A DNA stretch of 64,000 bases from Acanthochromis polyacanthus (Eukaryota; Chordata; Actinopteri; Pomacentridae), in NCBI RefSeq assembly GCF_021347895.1, contig NC_067136.1, forward strand, positions 6,199,066 to 6,263,065, read 5' to 3'. The notes beneath the pieces are model-generated. The model ran no database searches. It saw only the letters and a list, made by a program, of their open reading frames with translations, and was not told the origin of the DNA. A program made the position numbers and the translations under genes. Each line of letters begins with the position of its first letter. Positions within the stretch are counted from its first letter, which is position 1. Below, one piece after another: positions 12,034-23,057 of this stretch.

Positions 12034-12732
12034 GAGTTGAAGACAAAATTATTAGACCTGTTATGAAATTTAAGATTTTTTTTTCAAAAAATTCTCAAGC
12101 GCTGTTAAACAGATCAAGGAATTTTTAACAACTTTTCCTGATATCCTAGTTTTATTTTGGAGCTTACAATATTTTATTTTGCACACAGAAACAATATTAT
12201 TTAATAAAAAACAAAACTACCAGGGTCATTATCAGCCCTCTGATGCTAACAGTCAGTAGTGTTTCCTTTTTGCTGGATAACAGCTTCCAGTCGTTTGTTG
12301 TAGTTTGTAACAAGTCTCTGACATCTCCTGAAGAATCCCAGCCCGTTCTTCTTTGGTAAACCTCTCAGAATCCTCCAGATCTGATGGTCTTCTGACATGG
12401 ACCCTGGTCTTCAGTTGACCCCACAGATTTTCAGTGGGATCCCAGTCAGGGCTTTGTGCAGGCCAGTCAGTCACGTTCACTTTGGTCTTCTGGAGGTAGA
12501 TCTTCACCAGGAGTGACATAAGTTTTGGGTCGTTGTCAGAGTTAAAACACATGATTGGACAGCAGTGGTTTGTGGTTTGGATCAATAAAAAGGTAAATTC
12601 TTAAGGGGGCTAATAATTTTGACTCTGGTAGTTTTTGTTTTTTGTTAAATAATTTGTTTCACTCACTCACTATCTATTTTACGTCACTGTGCCACTGAAC
12701 CGTGGCATGGCTAATAATTTTGTCATAAACTG
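12034..12732 (-). mobile_element. Internally deleted Tc1/mariner element
   Basis: The left end GAAGACAAAATTATTAGAC and the right end CTAATAATTTTGTCATAAAC are inverted, and both are next to TA. The minus-strand frame at 12253-12585 matches the C-terminal third of a Tc1-like transposase, including a CFNSDNDPK block and QSPDWDPTENLWGQLK, which carries the last catalytic acid. The N-terminal DNA-binding region is missing, so the copy is non-autonomous. Confidence 0.72.
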
Positions 12733-13406
12733 TATTACACTTTTTAAAAAATAATTTCAGTTGTTTATCACTAAAACTCTGTATCTGTATTTCTCTATGT
12801 AGAAAAAAATTACAGATCAAATAAAAATGATTGAAATTGTTCCTAAAGAGAGCTGGGCGACAGTGAAAGACATGCTGTTTGAACTTGGAATGTGGTATTA
12901 ATATTTTCCTAAAATACATTCCAAAAATGTTGCAGTTGTTCAGTTCAGACTGTGGGGTGCTGGGATATGCAGTGTTTGTCTACATTCAGGCAGAAATAGG
13001 TACAGCTGAACAGCCTTAAAAAATGTTGTAATGTTGCAGCTGTGAGCCTCAGAGGGTTAAATGGATGAAATACAGCAGTTATGGTGAATGTGAAAGTTTC
13101 ACAAAAAAAAGATAAAGCTGTCAGTGTGGAAAGGCTATCACATCTTAATGTACTTATATTAACCCAATGTACATTTTAGTACCACTTTGGTTTGGTCACC
13201 TAAAGTGGTACCAACATCTGGTCTGGAACATGGACTAATTTTCCTGCTAACGAGAGACACCGTCAAATGATAATGATAATTTATAATAATATAAGAAATT
13301 AATAATGATAATTTAATCAAAGTTCTAGGATAGTTTTTCAGTTCTATCTCCTGTTTGCCAGTGTTAACTTATTAAGTCGGAAATTAGGACCGAGGACCCC
13401 GTCTAT
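12733..13406. other. No recognisable gene
   Basis: An AT-rich stretch between two Tc1-like remnants. I see no ORF, no conserved repeat and no RNA signature. Confidence 0.4.
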
Positions 13407-15010
13407 AGTCCCTGACAAAAGTCTTGTCACATAAGGATATAGTAACCTTAAATGGCATATAAATTTATTTCTAATCAATCAGTTCTCACAAAAAAGGTTC
13501 ATTTTAATGTCAAGGGCTTTCACATTAATAACTGGGTGCAAATTGAACCCGTCATAAAGTGTCCTGATGTTCACGTCTTGGTAAATCACATGACATCTGT
13601 TTTTGCAAGGACAAAAGTCTTGTCATGTCTTTAAATGATTCAACCAATCACAGATTATAAGTTCACCTGTGACAAATACTGTAACTGACACATTCCCAGG
13701 TGTGTATAAAAAGAAACCCAAGACACAAGACCTTCATGTGAAGCCCAACCTGACCCCGACAGCATGCCAAAGATCCAACCACAGACCAAAGTGCTGATCA
13801 TCAAGACCCTGAAGACCAAGTCTGCTGCTGAGGCGGCAGACAGCTTTAATGTATGCAAATGTCAAGTAGAGAGGAAAAGAAAAAGATCTAAAGAAACTGG
13901 TGACGTTTATGACAAGCTCAGGTCAGGCAGACCTGTTAGAGAAGAGCATTTGTTGCTTCAACAGTCCAGGGCCAGCCCTTTTTCACCTGCAGCAGAGTTA
14001 CACGTGAACTGGTCGCCAGAAATCCCTGTATCTACAAGAACAGTTTGTCAAATTCTCTCACGTGGTGTTCTCCATGGTCAAATTAGTGCATAGAAACCAG
14101 CATTAAACAGAAGACAACAAAAAATCATGTTGCATTTGTCAAGGTCCACAGTTTTCAGGAAGGATGGACGATGAAAAGTGGCAGAAGGTTGATTTTTCTG
14201 ATGAATCATCCATTGAACTGCATCCCAATCAATGCAAATCCTGCAGAAACCGCACTGACCCGAGATTCACCAAGAAAACAGTCACGTTTAGTAGAAGAAA
14301 AATCATGGTTTGGGGTTACATCCGGTATGGGGTGTACGAGAGCTCTGCAGAGTGGATGAAAACATCAACAGCACATTACATCCCAAACTATGAGAGAGGG
14401 CAAATTCTGCAGCAGAATGGCGTTCCTTCTCATACTTCAGCCTCCACATCAAAGTTCCTGAAAGCAAAGAAGGTCCAGGAGCTCCAGGATTGGCCAGCTC
14501 AGTCACCAGACATGAACATTATTGAGCATGATAAAATGAAGGAGAAGGCTTGGAAGATGAAACCGAAGAGTCTTGATGCATTCTGGGAGCCATGCAAGAC
14601 TGTTTTCTTTGCCATTTAAGATGACTTTATCAATAAGTTATTATGGATGCAGTCCTCCAAGCTCTGGAAGTCACACACAATATTAATTATTTTTTGCAAG
14701 ACACCATGACTTAACGTTCTGATGTTTTTATAGCATATTTGTGTATTCAGAATAAAATATATGTATAATTTCAACATTATTTTTGAATGCGGCAAGACTC
14801 TTGTCCAAGCAAAATCTGAGCTTTCTGTCCTAATTAAATGATAAAACTCAATGAATGATACAAAACTTTATTTTGGCATAATAAATATAATCTAGAGGGC
14901 TTTGTCATTCATATGAGCCATTTCTGATTCCAATTGATCAACTACAAGTCCAGTTGTTATTTGTTGTTCCTACAACTTAAGAGAAGCAACAAGACTTTTG
15001 TCAGGGACTG
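13407..15010 (+). mobile_element. Decayed Tc1-like transposon
   Basis: The left end TAGTCCCTGACAAAAGTCTT and the right end GACTTTTGTCAGGGACTG are inverted repeats bordered by TA on each side. The interior encodes broken pieces of a Tc1-like transposase. An N-terminal helix-turn-helix-like part (MPKIQPQTKVLIIKTLKTKS) lies at 13764-14093. A catalytic part at 14164-14619 has DFSDESSIEL, a VPSHTS block where the second Asp is expected, and QSPDMNIIEH. The QQND-type block reads QQNGVPSHT, so the second catalytic Asp appears changed to Gly. Frame breaks separate the two halves. Not active. Confidence 0.8.
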
Positions 15011-15507
15011 TATAGTTCTACCACCACATTAACAGTGTTAATACATGAGCTACATGGGATGGATGCTACATGTTCATGAAGAAAACCTCTGCAGGAAGAG
15101 ACTCGTACAGGAAGTCCTTTCAGACAGACCTGCTTTATGAGTCAGAGTTCTAAATGAGGTTGAATCAAACTGACCTTCTCTGTGACTTTAACTCAGACAA
15201 CCTGCAGCAAATCTGGTCTCTGATGAATTCTCTGTAAGTGGATGTTTGAAAGAAGCAACGTTAAACTTTCCTGCTGTGGTTTCTGCTCAGTAAAGATGGA
15301 GGCTGCTGCTCTCTGTCTTCATTCATCTCTGATTATTTACAGTTTTTAGAAGATGATTCAACCTGACAGAGAAAATCCACTGAACTCACAGATCAGTTTC
15401 ATTTTCACTTCATCAGGAACTAAGGTGTGGTTTCTCTGTTTATCTTGGCAGACTGTCAGAGTCCTGAGGCAGGGAGCCAGACAGTGAACAGATGGACTCT
15501 AACCGGT
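15011..15507 (+). other. Possible orphan receptor signal exon near 15296
   Basis: The ATG at 15296 opens a short hydrophobic-leaning frame (MEAAALCLHSSLIIYS) resembling the first exon of fish Fc-receptor-like genes such as the one at 48765. No clear donor or following Ig exon is seen. The similarity of 15508-15660 to the start of the window supports a duplicated receptor neighbourhood. This is weak. Confidence 0.25.
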
Positions 15508-15660
15508 GATTTGAAATTCAAAACATTTAATGATGTTCCAGAGCTGGTTCTCCTGCAGAGTCACATCAGCTCCGAGTCAGTTTAACGTCTCGATACTGAG
15601 CTGCTTTTCACTCAGTTAATGAGGTCTGAGAACAGGAAACTGCTTCTTCCTGTTTGTTTT
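15508..15660. repeat. Second copy of the segment at 60-205
   Basis: The two copies share TTTGAAATTCAAAACATTTA, GAGCTGGTTCTCCTGC and GTCTGAGAACAG in the same order. This copy has extra sequence in the middle. Confidence 0.5.
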
Positions 15661-15889
15661 CAAAAAATATAACAGACGACAGAGAATGTCTCTCTGATGC
15701 TGCAGACAGAATAAACTGGTCAGACCAGACTTTATCAGAGTCTGTACAGAGACATCATCTGAATGATATTTAACAACCTGGTCTCAGTGGGAGGATGAGT
15801 CTCATGTTACTGAGGAAATGTGACACTGTGGACTTTCCACAGGACTCAGTGGGTTTTCTACAAACACAAAGATGAAGCTGCCACATTCC

Positions 15890-16610
15890 CAAAAGAAAGT
15901 CTGCCTTCTCTCAGTCAGCCTTTTCTTACAAAGCCATCAAGGAATGGAATGGGCTGCCTGACAATTTTAAGAACACGGCAGATTTCCACAGCTTTTCTCG
16001 GGCTGTTAAAAACTGGCTGTTTGATCATCAGTCCTGTTCGCATTAATAATACCAGACGGGTATTTGGCCATCAGATGATACCCTCGTGGGTACCATCTGA
16101 TGGCTGCCAGACTACCAGACTATCAGTGTAAAAATAGTACAGTGTGTATTTATAGTACCAGTCTGGTATACAGCTATCAGATGCTACCCTCGTTGGTACC
16201 ATCTGATAGCTACCACCTTTAGGATTTATGAAACTATTGTTTCGCATACAACTCTGCACTTTATCTTTGTACTTTTGCACTCTGTTTTTGTCATTTAAAT
16301 GCACTTTAAATATATTGTAATTGGTTTGAAAACAGTCTTCCTCGTTATACTTTTGCATTTTGATAATTGTACTATAAACCAACAACGTTCCATACATATT
16401 TGTAAATATTTTAAGATTGATTTTGATTTTGTTTTGCATTAAGGTAATGCGTTTTATATGCGTTGTTTTAAATAATGAATGTTTTTTATTGACCAAGGAC
16501 TACAGATGGAAATTAGCTTGAAGCTAAATCTGGTGCGACCATCTTTTTAATGTAACTGCACGCTGTCCTTTTACAAATAAACTTGAAACTAAACTAAACT
16601 AAACTAAGCT
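15890..16610 (+). mobile_element. LINE 3' end with C-terminal codons and hairpins
   Basis: In frame from about 15911 to the TAA at 16044-16046 the sequence reads SAFSYKAIKEWNGLP...FSRAVKNWLF, the W-N-x-L-P block found at the end of many CR1/Rex-type LINE reverse transcriptases. About 560 bases of 3' untranslated sequence follow and finish in AATAAACTTGAAACTAAA with a short AACTA repeat. The 5' part is missing. Two hairpins lie in the untranslated part and are listed separately. Confidence 0.6.
16068..16210 (+). other. Pair of related hairpins in a LINE 3' untranslated region
   Basis: Hairpin 1 (16068-16103) has 16-bp arms, CCATCAGATGATACCC and GGGTACCATCTGATGG, and a 4-base loop. Hairpin 2 (16173-16210) has arms GCTATCAGATGCTACC and GGTACCATCTGATAGC around CTCGTT. 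Each has one non-Watson-Crick position. Where hairpin 1 has a C-G pair (CCATCAG/CTGATGG), hairpin 2 has a T-A pair (CTATCAG/CTGATAG). The pairing is preserved although the base changed. A role in RNA recognition by the LINE reverse transcriptase is inference. Confidence 0.65.
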
Positions 16611-16743
16611 GACGTCTGTCTCCATGATGTTCAGCTGGTTTTACTAAATACTAAAGTCTCTTTACAGAAAGAATAAAAGACTTCTGCTATTTATCCTGGT
16701 AAAGAGAACAACACGTCCTGGTTCAGAGAGAGGAGCAGCAGAG

Positions 16744-17120
16744 CTAAAGTATGCCGGCCCGCGGGCGGGCCGTTTTTTTTATCGGTATACGCTTTTTTAA
16801 AAATAGAAGGACACTGCAAACACGATTATACAAACACTATACACACATAGAAAGCTGAGATTCTCATGAATCCGCCGGTATAAACCACTTTCAGATGTGA
16901 TTACCACAGCGGGTAATATAAACACATTTATCCAACAAACAACAAGTCATGTAAACGTGCACAGCTCACCTGTCGACGCAGTTTGGACGCTCGTTTCTGG
17001 TCATAAAAGAAGATAATCCACAAAAACCGGCCAGAACCCAAGCTTAGCCATCCAGAGGAAACAATCCAGTATAATACTTTGGCCAAAACATGTCTCGAAA
17101 TAAGTAAAAAAATCCAGAAA
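16744..17120. repeat. Fragment related to the hAT-like element at 20790
   Basis: GCAAACACGATTATACAAAC, TCTCATGAATCCGCCGGTAT and TTTCAGATGTGATTACCACA at about 16815-16945 recur almost unchanged at about 21386-21515. Similarity continues, weaker, to about 17110 (compare 21600-21690). Clear terminal repeats were not found for this copy. Confidence 0.6.
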
Positions 17121-18240
17121 ACGATCGGCTCCGTGCGCGTGCACGCGGCGCGTGGTGGCGCTGTGCGTTTCATATTCACTGCATCTTTCTATTATAACTT
17201 TATCATACACGGTCCTATTTTCTTTGTTCGCGATTCAAAATGGATACTGGAGACTTCTCCTCCGTTTCAAACCGAACTTCAACCAATCAGGTGACTCGTT
17301 TCCGCCTACTTCGGCAATATAGCCAACCATGGCCGAGTCTGACAGATATCGATTACATCACTTGATTGACTTGTTTCTCAGCAAATCACGCCGGAGGAAC
17401 CGTTAGATTGACAGGCCTGGTAGCCAATGAGCTTGCTGAATGGCTTGAATATAAATCCCGCCTCTGCCAGCGGCTTTATATGATATTTCATTCGTGAGCT
17501 CCGGGCTCCACCTGCTGTTTCTCTGTATTCCTCTCAATCTGTGTGTGTGATCGACACTGAAGCCTATCTGAAGTGATTTTTTGAGTTCTTTATGAGTTTT
17601 TGGAATGAAAATGAAGTGAAAATGAAGTGAAAATTAATTTATACCATTCTGTAGAGAGTGTGCACAGTGTATAAAGAGTGTATCCAACATTGACAGGGGC
17701 GGAGCATATCAGTACAAATACATGTGTGAAACACTCATTTCTTGTAGTATTGCTCTGAAATTTTGACCTGAACTATGTAAGACCCCAGGCTTTTGCAATA
17801 TTGTGTTTTCAAGCTCTTACAGTGCTGCCACACTGATTTTCAGGTGTTTTATTAGGGAAAAAATGTAGGCGAGAAAAAAATTCATCCTAATTCAGTGTGT
17901 GCCAACATGAAATACTCTGTGCCAGTAGCACCTAGAGTAATTCTGACTGCACTGGGTGAAAATTCAGGTTGTCAGCTTTCAAATGAGACCCCAACCATGC
18001 GTGTACTCCAAACAGTTCAAGAACAGCATTCAATTTACTTTCTGTAAATCTCAGTAGAAATTTCGGGCGGAAATTGCCCAAACCTTAAAGGGTGTCGTGT
18101 TACGACACTAAATGTCAGTCTGGTTTTAGTGTTTTGTTTGTTGATCCTGTAGAGAAACTCTAATCTGAGTTTGTTGTGAAGCAGTTCAACAGGTTGTAGT
18201 CAGACATGAAGCAGCAGGATCAGAATCTGGAGAAACAACC
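17121..18240. other. No recognisable gene
   Basis: The stretch contains AT-rich sequence, short GAAAATGAAGTGAAAATGAA repeats near 17606-17640, and a small hairpin GTGTCGT-GTT-ACGACAC near 18091. No exon or transposon termini are evident. It lies downstream of the minus-strand receptor gene. Confidence 0.35.
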
Positions 18241-19342
18241 TTTATTATCACTTCTGCAGAGAAGAAACCAGCTTTAAAATTCTACATAGAAACTATAATG
18301 AACCACAGATCACTGATTAGATTCACCTTTGATATCATTGTAAAAGAACAAAGACAATCAGCTTAGAATCAGTACGAAAGTGCAAAAAGCAGCAGTAAAG
18401 TTCATTCCTTCCACTGTGTTGCAGGATAAACAGCCAATCATTTCTGTGAAGTAAATAAGTACATTAACTATATATTCTATTCAACCTTCAGTAGCAAACA
18501 ATGTTATTTTACTACATTTATCTGTAGATTAACAACAAAACATAAAATAGGATGAAGATCAAACTCAGAACACTGAGTAGTATAAAAAATATCAATAATA
18601 TCTAAAATATAAAATATTACCTGCACCTTTACCACATTAAAAGGTAAGAACATCAGCAGAGCTACTAACCGATAAAACATTAAATCACACATTAAAACAA
18701 GAACTTTATGAAGAATCTAATCATCAGTTTACATTCTGCAACTGAGTGCAAAGTTGTTGTACAGATTAAAAGAACAAGATATAATATAGGATGAAGATAA
18801 AAGTCACAAACCCTGAGCAGTTAAAAAAGTATTAAAAATATATTCTATTAGCTGCACCTTTACCATGTTAAAAGTTCAGAGCATCATCAGAGCTGCTAGC
18901 AGATAAAACATTCAAACCAGTTCAGTCTGAAGTTGTTCATCAGTTCTGCTTCATTCTGGACAATCAGAACTTTTCTATCTGCTTCTGATCTCATCTGACA
19001 GAACACTTTACATCCACAACATTTCATCAGGTTCTAACATGCAGAGCTTTGGAACACATTTATTTCCAGACAAAGCAACAGAGTAGAAAAGTTGATGAAG
19101 ACCAGCAGCAGCAGCAACAATCCACAGGATCAATCTAGATGATGGAGATGTTGGGAGGACTTGATGTTTCTGGACCAGTCTGCCAATAGAAACCCTAGCA
19201 GGAGCTGAACTCCAGACAGCAGAGCTCCCAGCATCCTCTGAGCTCACAAACCCTCCACCACTATAAGGTGGCAGTTAAAGGAGAGACCACATGCTGCTGC
19301 TTCCATCAAAGTTACACAAGCTCTGGTTGGTTCTGATGCTGT
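18241..19342 (-). other. Probable 3' untranslated region of the IgSF receptor
   Basis: The region follows the stop codon of the transmembrane exon. On the minus strand AATAAA signals occur near 19059-19064 and 18241-18246 and could end the transcript. About 18510-18690 and 18750-18920 are diverged tandem copies of one another (ATAGGATGAAGAT..., GCTGCACCTTTACCA, AGAGCTRCTARC..GATAAAACATT). Extent is inferred from signals only. Confidence 0.45.
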
Positions 19343-19539
19343 TCAGGAACTGGTAACATCTCTATATAGCTGCTGCGGCTTCATCATGCATCGTCTATAG
19401 ATCAGAAAACCAGCAGCAGCCACAGCAAGAAGAAGTATCACACCCACTACTGATCCTGCAATGATTCCAGTCTTGTCTCCTCCATCTCTGGTGTTTATAT
19501 CCTTGTCTCCTCCATCGCCAAAGAACGCATTCTTGTTTC
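19343..19539 (-). CDS. IgSF receptor, transmembrane and tail exon
   Basis: On the minus strand an acceptor (TCTGTCTGCAG) precedes GAAACAAGAATGC, and the frame entered in phase 1 runs to TGA at 19343-19345. The exon encodes a short acidic, glycine-rich stalk (FGDGGDKDINTRDGGDKTG) and a hydrophobic membrane helix (GIIAGSVVGVILLLAVAAAG). A basic stop-transfer (YRRCMMKP) and a very short tail (QQLYRDVTSS) follow. The tail has one tyrosine but no ITIM or ITAM. The phase matches the V-like exons at 19707 and 22679, so this is the natural 3' end of that gene. B7/butyrophilin-type receptors often have this architecture; the exact orthologue is not identifiable by eye. Confidence 0.75.
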
Positions 19540-19706
19540 CTGCAGACAGAGGGATCAGAGATATCAGAGATAGGAGTATGAACATCAGTCAGATCAGCTG
19601 TTTTCTCCAAAGTCTCATCAGCAACATCTTTATAAACCATAAACATCTGATCTGAGACCAAGCAGCTTCATCAGAGACACAAACTGAACTCTCAACACAA
19701 ACTCAC

Positions 19707-20063
19707 CTGGATCAAGGACTACCAGGTCGATGATGTTGCTGATGGGTTCAAACTTTTTTCTCTGATAAACCCAACACACATATCTTCCAGTGTCATTCTT
19801 CGTCACATTCTTCAGACTCAGAGAAAAGTCTCCGTCCTTCATCTCTTTGTCCTGCAGATCCACCCGGTTCTTATAAGATGGATGCTGAAGGACTGGATCA
19901 AAGCTTCCATCTCTGTACAAAAGAACATGATCTGGTTTCATTTCAGATCTGATCCACTCTACAGTAGTGATGGTTTTGTTATCCTTCTTGGAAGCTTTAC
20001 ATGGTAGAATGACATCCTGTCCAAGATCAGCTATGATGTTTTTAACTCCGGTCATTTTCTGAG
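19707..20063 (-). CDS. IgSF receptor, V-like Ig domain exon (membrane-proximal)
   Basis: This exon of 357 nt starts after an acceptor TTCTTCTTCAG (in phase 1, giving Ala-Gln-Lys) and ends at CCAG/GTGAGT, also in phase 1. It encodes one V-type Ig domain: first cysteine in DVILPCKASK, tryptophan in VEWIRS, and an LLYRDGSFDP strand. The NRVDLQDKEMKDGDFSLSLK strands and second cysteine in DTGRYVCWVY complete it. The strand pattern matches teleost butyrophilin/B7/MOG-like receptors. It is 60-70% alike by eye to the exon at 22679, so the two arose by exon duplication. The next exon (19539) follows after about 170 bp. Ligand unknown. Confidence 0.82.
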
Positions 20064-20789
20064 CTGAAGAAGAAAGAACAGAGTAGTTACAGTTTTTTTT
20101 CAATTTGCTAACAAGCATTGGTCCAAACTGCCTGCATTTCCATCATGCATCTCAGCTAAACAGTTCATCTCATCCCCAAAACTGTTTCTCTCCAACAGAA
20201 CACTTCATTCATGTCTCAAAATAAGCTCATTCAACCACAACACTAGAAAATAGTCTCACTTTGGAAACAAACGCTGTCACTCTGAGTACGCTGAACCACA
20301 AAATACCAACAACAGAGAGCATTACATGAAATAAATTGTAATCTTTCAAGTTTGAATGATTTCTTTTTAGATAAATCAGTTTATTACATTAAATTTATAG
20401 ATGTTAAATTTATTATAAAATAAGATCTTTGCACTCTGATTGTTCTAAATTATTGTGATATATTGCAACAAGAATGAATCAGGAATGCAGCAGTTTACTT
20501 CAACAACACTGACGTATTTTCTCTGTGCCTTTACATGAAACTTTGGGACCTTACAAAAATAAAAAGTTTACTGTAAACAAAAACAAAATGGAGAATCTCA
20601 GAATTCAGGGAGCAGAATAGAAATCAAGAGATAAAAGTCAAAAACCAACAACATGTCCATGTAAACTGTAACAATCACACCCTGTCGTCTGCATTTGGCC
20701 TCATGTTTCCATCCATTACATCTGATGTCTTCTCTGGAGATGCACTGTGGCTAGAACATTTTTGAGTGTCTCCTTTTTATGGTTTCTGG
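20064..20789. other. Intron between the two Ig exons, left of the hAT-like element
   Basis: AT-rich intronic sequence with no exon signature seen. The hAT-like element at 20790-22358 occupies much of the rest of this intron. Confidence 0.5.
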
Positions 20790-22358
20790 CAGTGGTGTAG
20801 TGGTCCCTGCAGAAGTGGGTATACTCTTAATTTTCACCTTTTTTAAAAATTAGTCCAGAAAAACGCCCTGTTTTAGAAACAGTGACATAGAAGACTACTC
20901 TGTTCAATTTATTCAGTCATTTCTACTTGCCCACTATTATAAAATTATCATGACTTGATTAGGAGCAGTTTGTAGTTATTACTGGATTAATGTAACATGT
21001 ATTTATCATGAGGCAAACATGGTGTTTCAGTTACTTTAGAACATTTATTTAAATAAAATACTTCAAATATGAAGTTGACAGTGCATCCTTGTTCATATTT
21101 CATCATGAATAAAACCTCAATATTGTTTTAGGTCGAATCTTAAACTACCTGTTCCCATTCTTGTGTTTTTACTTACTTTAAAATCAACTACCAGCCAAGA
21201 GGTTTTCCCACATTATCCCAATCTAGCTAGCATCAGACTTACGTTAGAATAACGTTAGCCTTTCAAAACGTTAGTCAGACTCAGCCCGACACTCAGTTTA
21301 ACCCGTTGCGCTTCAGTTGTGCTTCAGTGTTCCGCCCGCGGTACACTTTGAGATCTGCATAAGCAATTTGCTAAATGTCTAAAACTGCAAACACGATTAT
21401 ACAAACACTACACGCCGATGGAAAGCTTAGATTCTCATGAATCCGCCGGTATAAACCACTTTCAGATGTGATTACCACAGCAGGTAATATAAACACATTT
21501 GTCCGACAAACAACGAATATCCATCCATCCGTTCTCTGTACACGGCTTCAAGGCACACAGCGCGACTCACATTTCCGGGTTCATTATTACACACAGATGA
21601 AAATATTCCACAAAAAACGGCCATAATCCAACCTTGGACATCCAGACGAAACAAGCCAGTAAACTATTTTGTCCAAAACATGTCTTGAAGATGGTATATG
21701 ATCCACGAATAGGTCGTTTTCAAGGAAATGCACCTCGCGATGCGCGTCCAACATTCCCTGTATTTCTCGTCATATTTTTATTTACAAATAGAATATTAGC
21801 GATTTTTTTTGTACTGAAAATGGCTGGAATTGACTGAAGCTTTAACCACTGGCGATAAAATATCCTCTCCTTGAAATGTGCAGTCATGTTGCCAGTAGTT
21901 TAAAACAATGATTCATTTGGAAACCACCTTAAAACTTACCTGAGAATTATATCGTCCATGAAAGTAGGTTCGCTCGATACGTGTCACTCACTTGAAAGGT
22001 GTTTATTCTGACTTTCTCGCATTTCCGCGCATCTTTCAAGCAGACTTGTCAATCAACTGGAGTGCCACAGAGGTGTTAGCAAAATTTTCCTCTGTATGAC
22101 CCGCCCTACTCTGCCTCTGATTGGCTCATCCCGAAAGTTAACCAATCGAATCAGTGAAGGTAGCATGTACCAGCCAATTACAGGCAGAGGAGGGTTGTTC
22201 ATGGCTTCATCATCCTTAAGGAAAAGAGGGCTACCTGGCACACAGATATTACTGAATGATGCGCACCAGGGAGCATTAGAAGTGGGTATACGCAATGCTA
22301 ACTGAAAAATAAGTGGGTATACGCCGTATACCGCCGTATACCCTGGACTACACCACTG
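20790..22358. mobile_element. Non-autonomous hAT-like element, 1.57 kb
   Basis: The 11-bp ends CAGTGGTGTAG and CTACACCACTG are perfect inverted repeats. The flanks GTTTCTGG (20782-20789) and GTTTCTGA (22359-22366) form an 8-bp target duplication with one mismatch. CAGNGGTG-type ends plus 8-bp duplications are the hallmark of hAT transposons. Near both ends lie GTGGGTATAC-type subrepeats. No transposase ORF is present. Part of the interior (21386-21690) is shared with 16815-17110. It sits inside the intron between the two Ig exons. Confidence 0.8.
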
Positions 22359-22678
22359 GTTTCTGATGAGGCCAAACACAGATCACCTGAATCAGGTTTC
22401 AGCTGACAACTACACTCAGATGTGTTTGGAATTACATCATTTTTAAAATGTATTTTTATTGTCAATGCTTTGATAGGATTTTCCATAGAGTTCAATGTGG
22501 CTGCAGCAGAAATCCCCCATGTTTTTTCCCCATCATTCTGTTCTGATTGTGGTTTTAACTGTTTTGAACAAAGTGTGTTAGCATTTGAACAATGTGCTGT
22601 AAAAGTCTAGTGTTCTGCAGGTGGTGAACTAGCAACTGAGAAAAGAGTTCATGAATTTTGGTGACGGTGGTCACTTAC

Positions 22679-23032
22679 TTGATAGATGAACTTCCAGGAA
22701 GCTGCTGCTGATGACTTCATAGTTTCTTTTATCAATAACACGACACTCGTATCTTCCTCTGTCCTCCATCGTCACTTTCTTCAGATTTAGAGAAACATCT
22801 CCGTCCTTCATCTCTTTATCCTGCAGATCCACCCGGTTCTGATAAGATGGATGCTGGTATTCTGGATCTGAGCGTTCATCTCGGTACAGAAGAACATATT
22901 CTGGTTCCATTTCAGGTCTGGTCCACTTTACAGCTATGCTGTTGATGTTGTACTTGTTGGGAACTGTACATGGTAGAATGACATCTTCTCCAAGATCAGT
23001 TGGGATTTTTTTAGCTGTGATGTTTGTCTGAG
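22679..23032 (-). CDS. IgSF receptor, V-like Ig domain exon (membrane-distal)
   Basis: The exon of 354 nt is bounded by an acceptor (TTCTTCTTCAG, exon starts CTCAGACAAAC) and a donor (TCAA/GTAAGT), both phase 1. It encodes a V-type Ig domain: first cysteine in DVILPCTVPN, tryptophan in VKWTRPE, EYVLLYRDERSDP, NRVDLQDKEMKDGDVSLNLK, and second cysteine in DRGRYECRVI. Its start (Ala-Gln-Thr) joins cleanly in phase to the signal exon at 46127-46190. The domain is the close paralogue of the exon at 19707. The large minisatellite at 23058 begins only 26 bp upstream of its splice acceptor side. Confidence 0.82.
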
Positions 23033-23057
23033 CTGAAGAAGAAAGAAGAGAGAAGTT

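Noticed and set aside
18091..18109. Small hairpin considered as a terminator or RNA element
   Set aside because: Only a 7-bp stem, no T-run, and no eukaryotic role is implied; chance is likely.
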